64,000 bases of DNA from Tenacibaculum larymnensis (GTDB lineage Bacteria > Bacteroidota > Bacteroidia > Flavobacteriales > Flavobacteriaceae): contig NZ_JAIWJY010000006.1 of the NCBI RefSeq assembly GCF_028829235.1, positions 124,001-188,000 on the forward strand, written 5' to 3'. Shown piece by piece: positions 8,511 through 17,649 of this stretch. Below the pieces are notes generated by a model. That model was not told where the DNA came from. It was given only the letters and a program-made list of their open reading frames with translations, and searched no databases. The first letter of the stretch is position 1. Each line of letters starts with the position of its first letter. The translations under genes were made by a program, and so were the position numbers.

Positions 8511-8556
8511 CTATTTTGTACATTGTACAAACTTAAATTACAAGCAACTAACTATT

Positions 8557-11500
8557 ATGAAAAAACTTTTTTATCTCCTATTTATAACCTTCTCTTGTGC
8601 TGCTTTTTCTCAAGAATTCTCAATGGATTTAGTCAAAAACATGAAACCAAGAAATATTGGTCCTGGCGGAATGAGCGGACGTGTAACAGCCATTGATGTT
8701 GTAGAATCCAACCCTGATATTATGTTTGTTGGGACAGCTTCTGGAGGTATTTGGAAATCTACTTCAGGAGGGATTAAATGGGAACCTATTTTTGATAAAG
8801 AAGTAACTGCTTCTATTGGTGCTTTAGCCATACAACAATCCAATCCTAGTGTAATTTGGGCAGGAACTGGTGAAGGAAATCCTCGTAATAGTTTAAATGG
8901 TGGTTACGGAATTTTCAAGTCTCTTGATGGTGGTAGATCATGGAAGTCAATGGGATTAGAAAAAACACGTCACATACATCGTGTAGTTATACACCCAAAC
9001 AATCCGGATGTTGTTTACGTAGGCGCTATCGGATCTCCTTGGGGAGAACATAAAGAACGTGGTGTATATAAAACTACCGACGGTGGTAAAACTTGGAAAC
9101 AAATTTTATTCAACAATAACAAAACTGGTGCTGCTGATTTAATTATGGATCCATCCAATCCTAATAAACTAATAGCAGCTATGTGGGAACACAAAAGAGA
9201 TCCTTGGTTTTTTAAATCTGGAGGTGAAGGAAGTGGTTTATACATTACTCATGACGGTGGCGATAACTGGAAGAAAATTACCGAAAAAGAAGGCTTCCCT
9301 AAAGGCGAACTAGGTAGAATTGGCGTAGCAATCGCTCCTTCGAACCCAAATACTGTGTATGCTCTTGTTGAAGCAAAGAAAAATGCTTTATATAAAAGTG
9401 AAGATGGTGGTTTTTCTTGGAAAAAAATTAATGATAAAAAAGGCATTGGAAATAGACCTTTTTACTATTCAGAAATTTATGTAGACCCTCAAAATGAGCA
9501 TAAATTATATACTGTTTTTACGTACGTAAATGTTTCTATTGATGGTGGGAAGAACTTCAAACAACTCATGCCTGCATATGGAGTTGATAACGGTATTCAC
9601 CCAGACCATCATGCCTGGTGGATTCACTCAAAAAATGGAAAATTTATGATTGATGGAAATGATGGAGGAATGAATGTTACCAAAGACGGTGGTAAAACTT
9701 GGCGTTTTATTGGTAATTTACCTGTAGCTCAATTTTATCATATTAATGTAGATAATGAGTTTCCATATAATGTGTATGGGGGTATGCAAGATAACGGTTC
9801 TTGGAGAGGACCAGCTTATGTATGGAAAGCACAAGGAATACGAAATTCGTATTGGCAAGAGATTAGTTTTGGAGATGGTTTTGATGTTATTCCTGATAAA
9901 GACGACTCGCGTTATGGATGGTCTATGAGTCAACAAGGATATGTATCTCGCTACGATTACAAAACAGGTAACAACTATACCGTTCGTCCAACACATCCTG
10001 ATGCTAATGTAAAGCTACGCTTCAATTGGAATGCAGCTATTAATATTGATCCTTTTGATAATTCTACACTATATTTTGGAAGTCAGTTTGTACATAAATC
10101 AACCGATAAAGGCTTAACGTGGAAAGTAATTTCTCCAGACTTAACTACAAATGATAAAAGTAAACTCAAACAATCTGAAAGTGGTGGGTTAACCATGGAT
10201 GCTACTGGTGCAGAAAACCACTGTACTGTTTTAGTAATTGAACCCTCTCCTATTGAAAAAGATATGTTGTGGGCTGCTACTGATGATGGACAAGTACATA
10301 TTACTAAAAATGGAGGAACAACTTGGACAAATGTTGCCAAAAACCTAAAAGGTTTACCGGAAAACAGTTGGATTACGCAAATAAAAGCATCTAACAAAAA
10401 TAAAGGAGAAGCTTTACTAGTTGCTAACGATTATCGTCGTTTTAACTATAAACCTTATGCTTACAGAACTAAAGATTATGGAACAACTTGGGAACGTATT
10501 GTTGATGAAAATGATGTAAAAAGCTTTACACAGTGTGTTATTGAAGACCCAATTGAACCAAATTTACTTTTCTTAGGAACTGACGATGGTTTATATATTT
10601 CTTTAAACGCAGGAAAAAAATGGACTAAGTGGACTGAGGGCTTCCCTACTGTTCCTGTAAAAGATTTAGTAATTCACCCAAGAGAACACGATTTAGTTAT
10701 TGGTACTTTTGGTAGAGCAGCATGGGTATTAGATGATATTCGTCCATTAAGAGCCTTAGCTAAAGACAAAAATATTCTTACCAAAAATATTGAGTTATTC
10801 ACACCACCAACAGCATATCAAGCAGCATATCAACAACCCACTGGTAGCCGATTTGGTGCTGATGCTATGTTTAATGGAACTAATAGAGGTCGTGGTGCTT
10901 TGGTTCAGTTTTATGTGAATAAACCAAAACCAGTAAAAAAGTCTGATGAAAAAAATAAGAAACCACTAAAAAAAGAGGATGAGAATACTGTGAAATGGGA
11001 CTCTATCAAATTTGAAGTTTTTGATGGTAACAGACTTATTCGAACTATTAAAAGAAAAGCTCCTAAAGAAAATGGAATTCACAAAGGTGTTTGGTTTATG
11101 AGTGAAAAAGGTGTTACTCGACCTTCAAGAACAATCAGAAAACAAAAAAGAGAACCTAGAGGTGTACAAGTAAAACCTGGTACTTACAGAATAAAAGCTA
11201 CGTTTGGTAACCAAACATCAGAAAAAAATATTACTGTAAAGTTTGACCCTAGACTTCGTATTTCTCAAAACGCAATCGATCAAAAATATGCAACAGCCAA
11301 AGACTTAGAGTCTCAACAAAAAATTATAGCTGATGTGGTAAAACAGTTAGTTGAGAGTAAAAATATTGCAAATAATTTCAATCAAAAACTATCTAAAAAA
11401 GACAAAAAACTTTACAAAGAACCAATTAAAAACTCTAAAGATATTGTTAAAAAAATAGATACACTTTTAGCTGTTTATTTAGGAAAAGTAGACAAAAGAC

Positions 11501-11751
11501 AGGGTATTACACGAAATCCAGAAATGAATGTTACGCAACGTTTAGGAATAGCTAGCAGATATGTGAATAGTAGGTTTGGCGAACAAACTTCTACAGAAAA
11601 ACAATTAATTATTCAATTTAAAGAAGCACTAAAACCAGCACTAGAAAAAACCAATGCTTTCTTTAATAAAGATTGGAAAGAATATAAGATTGAAGTTGAA
11701 AAAATAGACTTGTCCCCTTTTAAAGAAACCAAGCAATTTAGCTTAGAATAA
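8557..11751 (+). CDS. exported BNR/VPS10-type beta-propeller protein
   Basis: A 1064-residue protein. The start is ATG at 8557, giving a clean signal peptide (MKKLFYLLFITFSCAAFSQ); reading further upstream would run into the terminator. The body holds many Asp-box/BNR repeats (variants of S-x-D-G-G-x-x-W, for example KSLDGGRSWKS, KTTDGGKTWKQ, KSEDGGFSWKK, STDKGLTWKV). These build one or two large propellers of the sortilin/glycosyl-hydrolase-like class to about residue 730. A lysine-rich region follows near 790-815 (KPVKKSDEKNKK), then an immunoglobulin-like segment and a helical C-terminus. It is probably periplasmic or surface exposed. It is followed after 44 nt by an S9 peptidase gene, so the pair may be co-transcribed. 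Enzymatic activity is not shown by any motif. Confidence 0.85.
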   Translation: MKKLFYLLFITFSCAAFSQEFSMDLVKNMKPRNIGPGGMSGRVTAIDVVESNPDIMFVGTASGGIWKSTSGGIKWEPIFDKEVTASIGALAIQQSNPSVIWAGTGEGNPRNSLNGGYGIFKSLDGGRSWKSMGLEKTRHIHRVVIHPNNPDVVYVGAIGSPWGEHKERGVYKTTDGGKTWKQILFNNNKTGAADLIMDPSNPNKLIAAMWEHKRDPWFFKSGGEGSGLYITHDGGDNWKKITEKEGFPKGELGRIGVAIAPSNPNTVYALVEAKKNALYKSEDGGFSWKKINDKKGIGNRPFYYSEIYVDPQNEHKLYTVFTYVNVSIDGGKNFKQLMPAYGVDNGIHPDHHAWWIHSKNGKFMIDGNDGGMNVTKDGGKTWRFIGNLPVAQFYHINVDNEFPYNVYGGMQDNGSWRGPAYVWKAQGIRNSYWQEISFGDGFDVIPDKDDSRYGWSMSQQGYVSRYDYKTGNNYTVRPTHPDANVKLRFNWNAAINIDPFDNSTLYFGSQFVHKSTDKGLTWKVISPDLTTNDKSKLKQSESGGLTMDATGAENHCTVLVIEPSPIEKDMLWAATDDGQVHITKNGGTTWTNVAKNLKGLPENSWITQIKASNKNKGEALLVANDYRRFNYKPYAYRTKDYGTTWERIVDENDVKSFTQCVIEDPIEPNLLFLGTDDGLYISLNAGKKWTKWTEGFPTVPVKDLVIHPREHDLVIGTFGRAAWVLDDIRPLRALAKDKNILTKNIELFTPPTAYQAAYQQPTGSRFGADAMFNGTNRGRGALVQFYVNKPKPVKKSDEKNKKPLKKEDENTVKWDSIKFEVFDGNRLIRTIKRKAPKENGIHKGVWFMSEKGVTRPSRTIRKQKREPRGVQVKPGTYRIKATFGNQTSEKNITVKFDPRLRISQNAIDQKYATAKDLESQQKIIADVVKQLVESKNIANNFNQKLSKKDKKLYKEPIKNSKDIVKKIDTLLAVYLGKVDKRQGITRNPEMNVTQRLGIASRYVNSRFGEQTSTEKQLIIQFKEALKPALEKTNAFFNKDWKEYKIEVEKIDLSPFKETKQFSLE

Positions 11752-11795
11752 AAGGGCTTACTAAAAACAAAAATTAATAACCCAAACATACACTT

Positions 11796-13715
11796 ATGAA
11801 AAAACATTTCTTACTACTTGCCATTGCCATTTCGGTAGTTGCCTGTAAAATGGATAAAAAAGATTCTGACAAAGCCATTGTAACACTCAAAAAATACTCT
11901 ATTGAGCAAATGATGGATAACGAAAATGTTTTTGGAGGAAGTTTTTCTCCTGATAACTCTAAATTACTAGTAACTAGTAATCGTTCAGGAATTTATAACA
12001 TGTACACTGTTTCAACTTCTGGTGGTGAGTTAGAGCCTATTACAAAATCAGATAGCTCTTCAGTTTTTGCAACCTCTTATTTCCCTAAAGATGAAAGAAT
12101 GCTGTTTAGAATGGATAATAATGGTGATGAAATTTACCACATCTTTTTAAGAGAACTTAATGGTTACATTAAAGATTTAACACCAACTAAAGGAGCTAGA
12201 GCTAGCTTTTTTGGGTGGGCTAAAGATGAAAAAAGCTTCTTTTTTACTTCAAACAAAAGAGACAATCGCTTTATGGATCTCTACGAAATGGATCTTGAAA
12301 CTTTTACTCCTAAAATGATTTATGAGAACAAAGAAGGTTATAACGTTTCGGCTATATCAAACAACAAAAATATATTAGCATTAAGTAAAACGGTTAATAC
12401 TAACGATAGTGATTTATTTTTGTTTGACAGAACCACCAAAGTAATCACTAAAATTAACCTAAGATTAAGTGGTAATTCAGCAGCTGATTTTTCTATCGAT
12501 GATACTGAGTTTTACTACACAACAGATGCGGAAGGTGAATTTGCTACCTTAATGAAATATACTATTAGTACCAACGAAACAGAAAAAGTATTAGCTAAAG
12601 ACTGGGATATTTCTGGAAGTTACTTTACCTATAATGGTAGCTACAGAGTAACATATATTAATGAAGATGCTAAGAATGTAATTGAAGTTTATGATGTTAA
12701 AGCTGGTAAAAACATAGAACTACCTAATGTTAACGGAAAAAGCATTACTAGTGTTGGTTTTTCTAGAGATGAAAGCATGATGCGTTTTTATGCTGGTGGC
12801 TCTAACACTCCTTCTAACTTATATGTGTATGACTTAAAAACAAAAAAGCAAACACAACTAACTAATGTATTAAATAAAGAAATTAACCCCGAAGATTTAG
12901 TAAAAGCGAAAGTAATCCGTTACCCTTCTTTTGATGGAGTAACTATTCCTGCAATCTACTACTTACCACATCAAGCTTCAAAAGATACTAAAGTTCCTGC
13001 TTTAGTTTGGGTTCATGGAGGCCCAGGAGGACAATCACGTCAAAATTTTAGTTCAAGAATTCAATATTTAGTAAACCACGGATACGCTGTTTTGGCTGTT
13101 AATAATCGTGGTAGTAGCGGATATGGTAAAACCTTTTTTACTATGGATGATTTAAACCACGGTGAAAAAGATTTACAAGATTGTGTAGAGGGTAAAAATT
13201 GGTTAGCAAAACAACCAGAAATAGACGCTGAAAAAATAGGAATCATAGGAGGTTCTTACGGTGGTTATATGACAATGGCTGCTTTAACATATACTCCTGA
13301 GGAATTTGCTGTAGGTGTAAACATTTACGGAGTTACGAACTGGATGCGCACCTTAAAAAGTATTCCCTCTTGGTGGGAGTCTTTTAGAGAAGCTTTATAC
13401 AAAGAGTTAGGCGATCCACACTCTGCAGACTCGGTAAGATTGAAAAGAATTTCTCCTTTATTTCATACAGATAAAGTAACAAAACCATTAATGGTACTAC
13501 AAGGAGCTAAAGACCCAAGAGTTTTACAAGTGGAGTCTGATGAAATTGTAGCTGGAGTTAAGAAAAATAGAGTTCCAGTAGAATATGTTCTTTTTGATGA
13601 TGAAGGACATGGTTTTGTTAAAAAGGAAAATCAAATAGAAGCTAATAGTAGAATTTTACAATTTTTAGATACTTATCTAAAAAAAGAAGAACCTATTAAA
13701 AATGATGAATTATAA
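11796..13715 (+). CDS. S9 family (prolyl oligopeptidase-type) peptidase, lipoprotein
   Basis: A 639-residue protein with a lipoprotein signal whose lipobox is SVVAC (Cys17). Residues about 30-370 form a TolB/WD40-like propeller (GGSFSPDNSKLL). The C-terminal alpha/beta hydrolase has the catalytic triad Ser487 in GGSYGGY, Asp573 in KDPRV and His605 in EGHGF. The oxyanion region is WVHGGPGG. Such enzymes release dipeptides or cut short peptides after proline or alanine. The lipoprotein signal places it on a membrane facing the periplasm. It follows the propeller gene by 44 nt. Exact specificity (DPP-like or acylaminoacyl-like) is open. Confidence 0.92.
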   Translation: MKKHFLLLAIAISVVACKMDKKDSDKAIVTLKKYSIEQMMDNENVFGGSFSPDNSKLLVTSNRSGIYNMYTVSTSGGELEPITKSDSSSVFATSYFPKDERMLFRMDNNGDEIYHIFLRELNGYIKDLTPTKGARASFFGWAKDEKSFFFTSNKRDNRFMDLYEMDLETFTPKMIYENKEGYNVSAISNNKNILALSKTVNTNDSDLFLFDRTTKVITKINLRLSGNSAADFSIDDTEFYYTTDAEGEFATLMKYTISTNETEKVLAKDWDISGSYFTYNGSYRVTYINEDAKNVIEVYDVKAGKNIELPNVNGKSITSVGFSRDESMMRFYAGGSNTPSNLYVYDLKTKKQTQLTNVLNKEINPEDLVKAKVIRYPSFDGVTIPAIYYLPHQASKDTKVPALVWVHGGPGGQSRQNFSSRIQYLVNHGYAVLAVNNRGSSGYGKTFFTMDDLNHGEKDLQDCVEGKNWLAKQPEIDAEKIGIIGGSYGGYMTMAALTYTPEEFAVGVNIYGVTNWMRTLKSIPSWWESFREALYKELGDPHSADSVRLKRISPLFHTDKVTKPLMVLQGAKDPRVLQVESDEIVAGVKKNRVPVEYVLFDDEGHGFVKKENQIEANSRILQFLDTYLKKEEPIKNDEL

Positions 13716-13790
13716 ACAAGTTGGCGCAATTTTAACATCCTAATTTTTCGTAAGAAAACTCTGGTTTTTATTTTTGCTTACATAACAATT

Positions 13791-13825
13791 AAATCTCCTA
13801 CATATACCAAATATGTAGGGGATTT
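13791..13825 (+). terminator. intrinsic terminator
   Basis: A 14-bp stem (13791-13804 with 13812-13825, one wobble) followed by a T-run. It separates the S9 peptidase gene from the DUF2490 gene. Confidence 0.85.
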
Positions 13826-13855
13826 TTAATATAACAAACAACCACTTTAACAATT

Positions 13856-14521
13856 ATGAAAAAGTTAACTTTATTAATTATCACTTTATTTTCATTAAAT
13901 AATTTCGCTCAACAATCAGCAGCCCCAGACCCAACAAAAGAATTAGGTGTATGGTATATGTACAACGGATCTCATCAAATTTCTGATAAGTTTAGTTTAA
14001 AAAGCATGGCGCATTTCCGTTTTTTTGAAATTGGAGACGATATGCAGCAATTCATTGGACGCTTAGGTGGTAACTATAAATTCAACAAAACTTTAAGCGC
14101 TACTGTAGGATACGCTTTCTTAAATACAGATAGAACTTTTGATATTAATGCGGGAGATTTTAATGAGCATCGAATTTATGAAGACCTAAATGTAAAGCAT
14201 AAAATAGCTAGCTTAAATTTAGCACATCGTTTTAGAGGAGAACAACGTTTTTTTGAATCTACAACTGGTAATTTTTTCCGATACCAATTGGCCTTAGGGT
14301 ATCCTATCAATGAAAAATGGTCTACATATTTGTATAATGAAACTTTTTTAGACTTTAAGGGTGAAGCCTATAATCAAAACTGGTTTGGAGCTGGTTTTAA
14401 ATACAAAGTATCTGATATAGTTAAGCTTCAAGCAGGATATCAACTGATAAATCTAAATGAGGTTGGTAACTTTAATAGAATTCAATTAGGAGTTGCAATC
14501 AGCACAGATCATAGAAAATAG
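13856..14521 (+). CDS. DUF2490 family outer-membrane-like protein
   Basis: A 221-residue protein with a signal peptide (about 1-19, ending NNFAQ). The rest consists of alternating beta strands such as LGVWYMYNGSHQISDKFSL and FQLGVAIS-like ends, consistent with a small beta-barrel of the DUF2490 family. The strands carry the usual aromatic girdles, and the last strand ends in a charged tail. Function is unknown. It is followed after 42 nt by the DUF819 gene, so the two may form a unit. Confidence 0.82.
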   Translation: MKKLTLLIITLFSLNNFAQQSAAPDPTKELGVWYMYNGSHQISDKFSLKSMAHFRFFEIGDDMQQFIGRLGGNYKFNKTLSATVGYAFLNTDRTFDINAGDFNEHRIYEDLNVKHKIASLNLAHRFRGEQRFFESTTGNFFRYQLALGYPINEKWSTYLYNETFLDFKGEAYNQNWFGAGFKYKVSDIVKLQAGYQLINLNEVGNFNRIQLGVAISTDHRK

Positions 14522-14563
14522 AACTAACTAATATTTCATACTTTAGCGACAAATTATTTTTAA

Positions 14564-15871
14564 ATGGAAGCACCTCTTTTTACAAACGATGCAATCGTAT
14601 TTGGTATTTTAATGATTTCGTTAGGTTTTGTATTTTATACAGAATCTAAAACTACAGGGTTTTGGCCTAAGTTTTACAAAATAGTCCCAGGATTATTTAT
14701 GGCTTATTTTATCCCTGCAATATTCACAACACTTGGTATTATCTCCCCAGAATGGGAAACTACTAGTGCTGCTGGCGAAGTCGTAAAAAACAAATCACAA
14801 CTATACTATGTTTCTAGTAGATTTTTATTGCCTGCTGCCTTAGTTTTAATGACTTTAAGTATCGATTTAAAAGCTATTTTTAACTTAGGTTCAAAAGCAT
14901 TAATCATGTTTTTTACAGGTACTATAGGAATTGTAATTGGAGGGCCTATAGCTATTTTATTAATTTCTTCTGTTTCGCCAGAAACAGTTGGCGGTGCAGG
15001 TTTTGATGCTGTTTGGAGAGGACTTTCTACCTTAGCTGGTAGCTGGATTGGTGGTGGAGCTAACCAAACTGCCATGCTAGAAATTTACCAATACAATCCT
15101 GCTAAATATGGAGGAATGGTATTTGTTGATATTGTAGTGGCTAATATTTGGATGGCAATCATTTTAATTGGAATTGGTAAAAAAGATAAAATAGATAAAT
15201 GGTTAAAAGCTGATACCTCAGCTATTGAAGATTTAAAACAAAGAGTTTCTAACTTTACTCAAAGTGTTAAAAGAAATCCAACTTTAACCGATTTTATAAT
15301 TATGCTTGCTATTGCTTTTGGAACTGTTGGTTTTGGTCATTTTGCAGGAGCGTATTTAAGTGATGTTTTTGCTTCGTTTACAGCAAGTATGGAGTCTCAA
15401 ACTATGAGAAACATTTTCTCTTTCTTGGGTTCTAACTTCTTCTGGTTAATTAGTATATCAACAATTGCTGCTGTTGTTTTATCTTTTACTAAAGCTAAAA
15501 ATTACGAAGGTGCCGGTGCTAGTAAAATAGGAAGTATTTTCATTTATGTACTCGTATCAACTATTGGTATGAAAATGGACTTAACGCTAATTTTTGATAA
15601 TTTCAATTTAATTTTTATTGGTTTAGTATGGATGGCAATTCATGCTGGATTATTAATATTAGTAGCTAAATTAATTCGCGCTCCATATTTCTTCCTAGCT
15701 GTAGGAAGTCAAGCAAATGTAGGAGGAGCTGCTTCTGCTCCAATTGTAGCACAAGCTTTTCACCCTTCTTTAGCAACCGTAGGTGTTTTATTAGCTGTTT
15801 TTGGATACGCTATCGGTACTGTAGGTGCTATCCTATGTACAATTTTAATGGAAATAGCCTCAAAAGTTTAG
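14564..15871 (+). CDS. DUF819 family integral membrane protein
   Basis: A 435-residue protein with about ten to twelve transmembrane helices. The conserved loop GSWIGGGANQTAM near residue 163 and the C-terminal GSQANVGGAASAPIVAQAF match DUF819 (YjcL-like) proteins. The two glycine-rich motifs sit in opposed repeats, as in sodium-coupled transporters, so a transport role is likely but undemonstrated. It is followed after 40 nt by a DUF4369 lipoprotein gene on the same strand. The family call is firm. Confidence 0.88.
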   Translation: MEAPLFTNDAIVFGILMISLGFVFYTESKTTGFWPKFYKIVPGLFMAYFIPAIFTTLGIISPEWETTSAAGEVVKNKSQLYYVSSRFLLPAALVLMTLSIDLKAIFNLGSKALIMFFTGTIGIVIGGPIAILLISSVSPETVGGAGFDAVWRGLSTLAGSWIGGGANQTAMLEIYQYNPAKYGGMVFVDIVVANIWMAIILIGIGKKDKIDKWLKADTSAIEDLKQRVSNFTQSVKRNPTLTDFIIMLAIAFGTVGFGHFAGAYLSDVFASFTASMESQTMRNIFSFLGSNFFWLISISTIAAVVLSFTKAKNYEGAGASKIGSIFIYVLVSTIGMKMDLTLIFDNFNLIFIGLVWMAIHAGLLILVAKLIRAPYFFLAVGSQANVGGAASAPIVAQAFHPSLATVGVLLAVFGYAIGTVGAILCTILMEIASKV

Positions 15872-15911
15872 GAGAAATCTGCATATTTGCAACAGACAAA
15901 TTTTGAATTCA

Positions 15912-16616
15912 ATGAAGAAAATTATTGCTCTTTTCGCAATTGCACTTGTTGCTTTTGCTTGTTCCTCTAAAAAAGAGGGTAACATGGTTGTTAAAGGTCA
16001 GATTAAAGGATTAAAAAAAGGTACTTTATATCTTCAAAAGATGAAGGATACATTATTGGTATCTGTTGATTCTATGGCGTTGTTAGGTGATGATAAATTT
16101 ATACTAACAGATAATATTGAATCTCCTGTAATATATTACCTAACTTTTGATGGTAATACCACAGATAAACACATCATGTTTTTTGGTGAAGAAGGTGAAA
16201 TTACTATAAACGATAAAATTGAAGAATTTGGTTTTAAGCCTGAAATTAAAGGTTCTAAAAACCAAGAGGTAATGGACGAATACCGTAAAGTAAACCAACG
16301 ATTTATAGATCAACGTTTAGACTTTGTTAAAAAAGAAGTTGAAGCTCGTCAAGCTCAGGACGAAGTACAATTAGAGCAGGTAGAAGCTGATTACAAAAAA
16401 ATGATCCGTCGTCGTTACTTATTCTCTACAAACTTTGCCATTGCAAACGCTGATAGTGAAGCTGCACCATATATTGCATTATCTGAACTATACGACGCTA
16501 ACATTCAACTTTTAGATACTATTAATAACAGTTTAACAGATAAAGTTAAAAGCTCTGAATATGGTAAACGTTTACAAAAATTTGTAGATGATATAAAAGC
16601 TAAAGAAGAAAAGTAA
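15912..16616 (+). CDS. DUF4369 domain lipoprotein
   Basis: A 234-residue protein starting at ATG 15912; an in-frame TTG nine bases upstream is less likely because the ATG gives a compact lipoprotein signal with lipobox VAFAC. The DUF4369 beta-sandwich covers about residues 27-120 (VVKGQIKGLKKGTLYLQKMK). A helical region rich in Glu and Lys follows (about 125-234). Many DUF4369 proteins carry a C-terminal thioredoxin domain; none is present here, so this is a shortened form. It is anchored to a membrane by lipid. Function is unknown. Confidence 0.82.
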   Translation: MKKIIALFAIALVAFACSSKKEGNMVVKGQIKGLKKGTLYLQKMKDTLLVSVDSMALLGDDKFILTDNIESPVIYYLTFDGNTTDKHIMFFGEEGEITINDKIEEFGFKPEIKGSKNQEVMDEYRKVNQRFIDQRLDFVKKEVEARQAQDEVQLEQVEADYKKMIRRRYLFSTNFAIANADSEAAPYIALSELYDANIQLLDTINNSLTDKVKSSEYGKRLQKFVDDIKAKEEK

Positions 16617-16636
16617 AATTTTCCTCTTGTAAAGAT

Positions 16637-16671
16637 AAAAAAAGCTCATTCAATTTGAATGAGCTTTTTTT
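16637..16671. terminator. bidirectional intrinsic terminator
   Basis: A perfect stem of about 16 bp including A- and T-runs (core GCTCATTCA/TGAATGAGC) lies between the convergent stops of the DUF4369 gene (16616) and the universal stress gene (16684). Confidence 0.92.
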
Positions 16672-16683
16672 ATTTTCTGTGTA

Positions 16684-17520
16684 TTAAATTTTAAAAGACA
16701 ACACTGGCAATTTACTATGGTTAGCAATATCTTCTGAAATGCTTCCTTCAAAAAAGTGTGCTACTCCTTTTCTACCATGTGTAGCTACCATTAAGGCATC
16801 TGAGTTTATTTTATTGGCGTAGTAAAACACTCCTTTTTCTACAGTGTAATCAGAAATAATTTTTACTTTCTGTGCGCATTCTTCATAACTTTCATTAGTT
16901 TGATTGAAAAAACGCTTCATTCTTTCTTCTAACTCTTTTGTACTTTTAAATTTAGAGGTTGGAGTACTCACATACACTAGTTCTATTTCTGCATTAAATT
17001 TCTTAAGAAATTCTTTTGCTTCTTTATATGGTTTCACATCGTCATCAGAAAAATCGCAAGCAAACAATACCTTTTCTATTTGTTTTACTATTGGCTCTTC
17101 TTTAATTACTAATACAGGTACATGTGCGTAACGGATAACCTTTTCTGTATTAGAACCTATAAACATTTCTTTTAAACCACTAGCTCCTTTAGATCCCATA
17201 ACTATCAAATCTGCTCCTTCGTTTCTTGCTAAAAGGTCTATCTCACTAAATATTTTAAAATGTTTTATAACTGGTGTTACTTTTATTCCTGATAAATAAT
17301 CTTTCTTTAAAAATTCTGCTAACTTTTTTTCAGACATTTGTAGGTAAAACAACATTTCTTGTTGTAAATAGCTTTCTGAGCGACTTAAAACAGCGTTAGA
17401 CAACTCAAGCATATGTACTACCAATACCTCAGCGTCTGATCTTTTTGCTAAAAAAGCTGCTGTTTGTAAAGCATTTTCAGAATATTCAGAAAAATCAACT
17501 GGGACTATAATTTTTTTCAT
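16684..17520 (-). CDS. universal stress protein, tandem UspA domains
   Basis: A 278-residue cytoplasmic protein of two UspA domains (about 1-145 and 148-278). Domain one has MKKIIVPVDFSEYSENAL and the ATP-binding G-x2-G-x9-G-S signature in GSKGASGLKEMFIGSN. Domain two ends in THGRKGVAHFFEGSISED, also close to the signature. Usp proteins bind ATP or AMP and protect cells during energy or oxygen limitation. A palindromic Crp/Fnr-like operator lies 62-75 nt upstream (17582-17595), the same element found before the cbb3 oxidase and ccoI operons, so it probably belongs to the low-oxygen regulon. Confidence 0.9.
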   Translation of the reverse strand: MKKIIVPVDFSEYSENALQTAAFLAKRSDAEVLVVHMLELSNAVLSRSESYLQQEMLFYLQMSEKKLAEFLKKDYLSGIKVTPVIKHFKIFSEIDLLARNEGADLIVMGSKGASGLKEMFIGSNTEKVIRYAHVPVLVIKEEPIVKQIEKVLFACDFSDDDVKPYKEAKEFLKKFNAEIELVYVSTPTSKFKSTKELEERMKRFFNQTNESYEECAQKVKIISDYTVEKGVFYYANKINSDALMVATHGRKGVAHFFEGSISEDIANHSKLPVLSFKI

Positions 17521-17551
17521 GATTAATTACTTTTAGGTTTAATGTCTCCTA

Positions 17552-17595
17552 TAAAGTTACCTAAATTTTATTAGTAAAACTATGATTTTTGTCAC
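17552..17595 (-). promoter_or_regulatory. Crp/Fnr-type operator and -7 element of the usp gene
   Basis: On the minus strand the operator reads GTGAC-AAAA-ATCAT (17595-17582). Exactly 22 nt later comes TAACTTTA (17559-17552), 7 of 8 to TAnnTTTG. The operator centre would lie near -41.5 from transcription start, the class II activator position. Confidence 0.7.
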
Positions 17596-17649
17596 TTTAT
17601 AAACCACTATATATTCTATACATTTGCTTTCTTAGATTTTACATTTGTT

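Noticed and set aside
8500..8556. Upstream extension of the propeller gene by 19 codons
   Set aside because: It begins inside a terminator stem and would bury the signal peptide.
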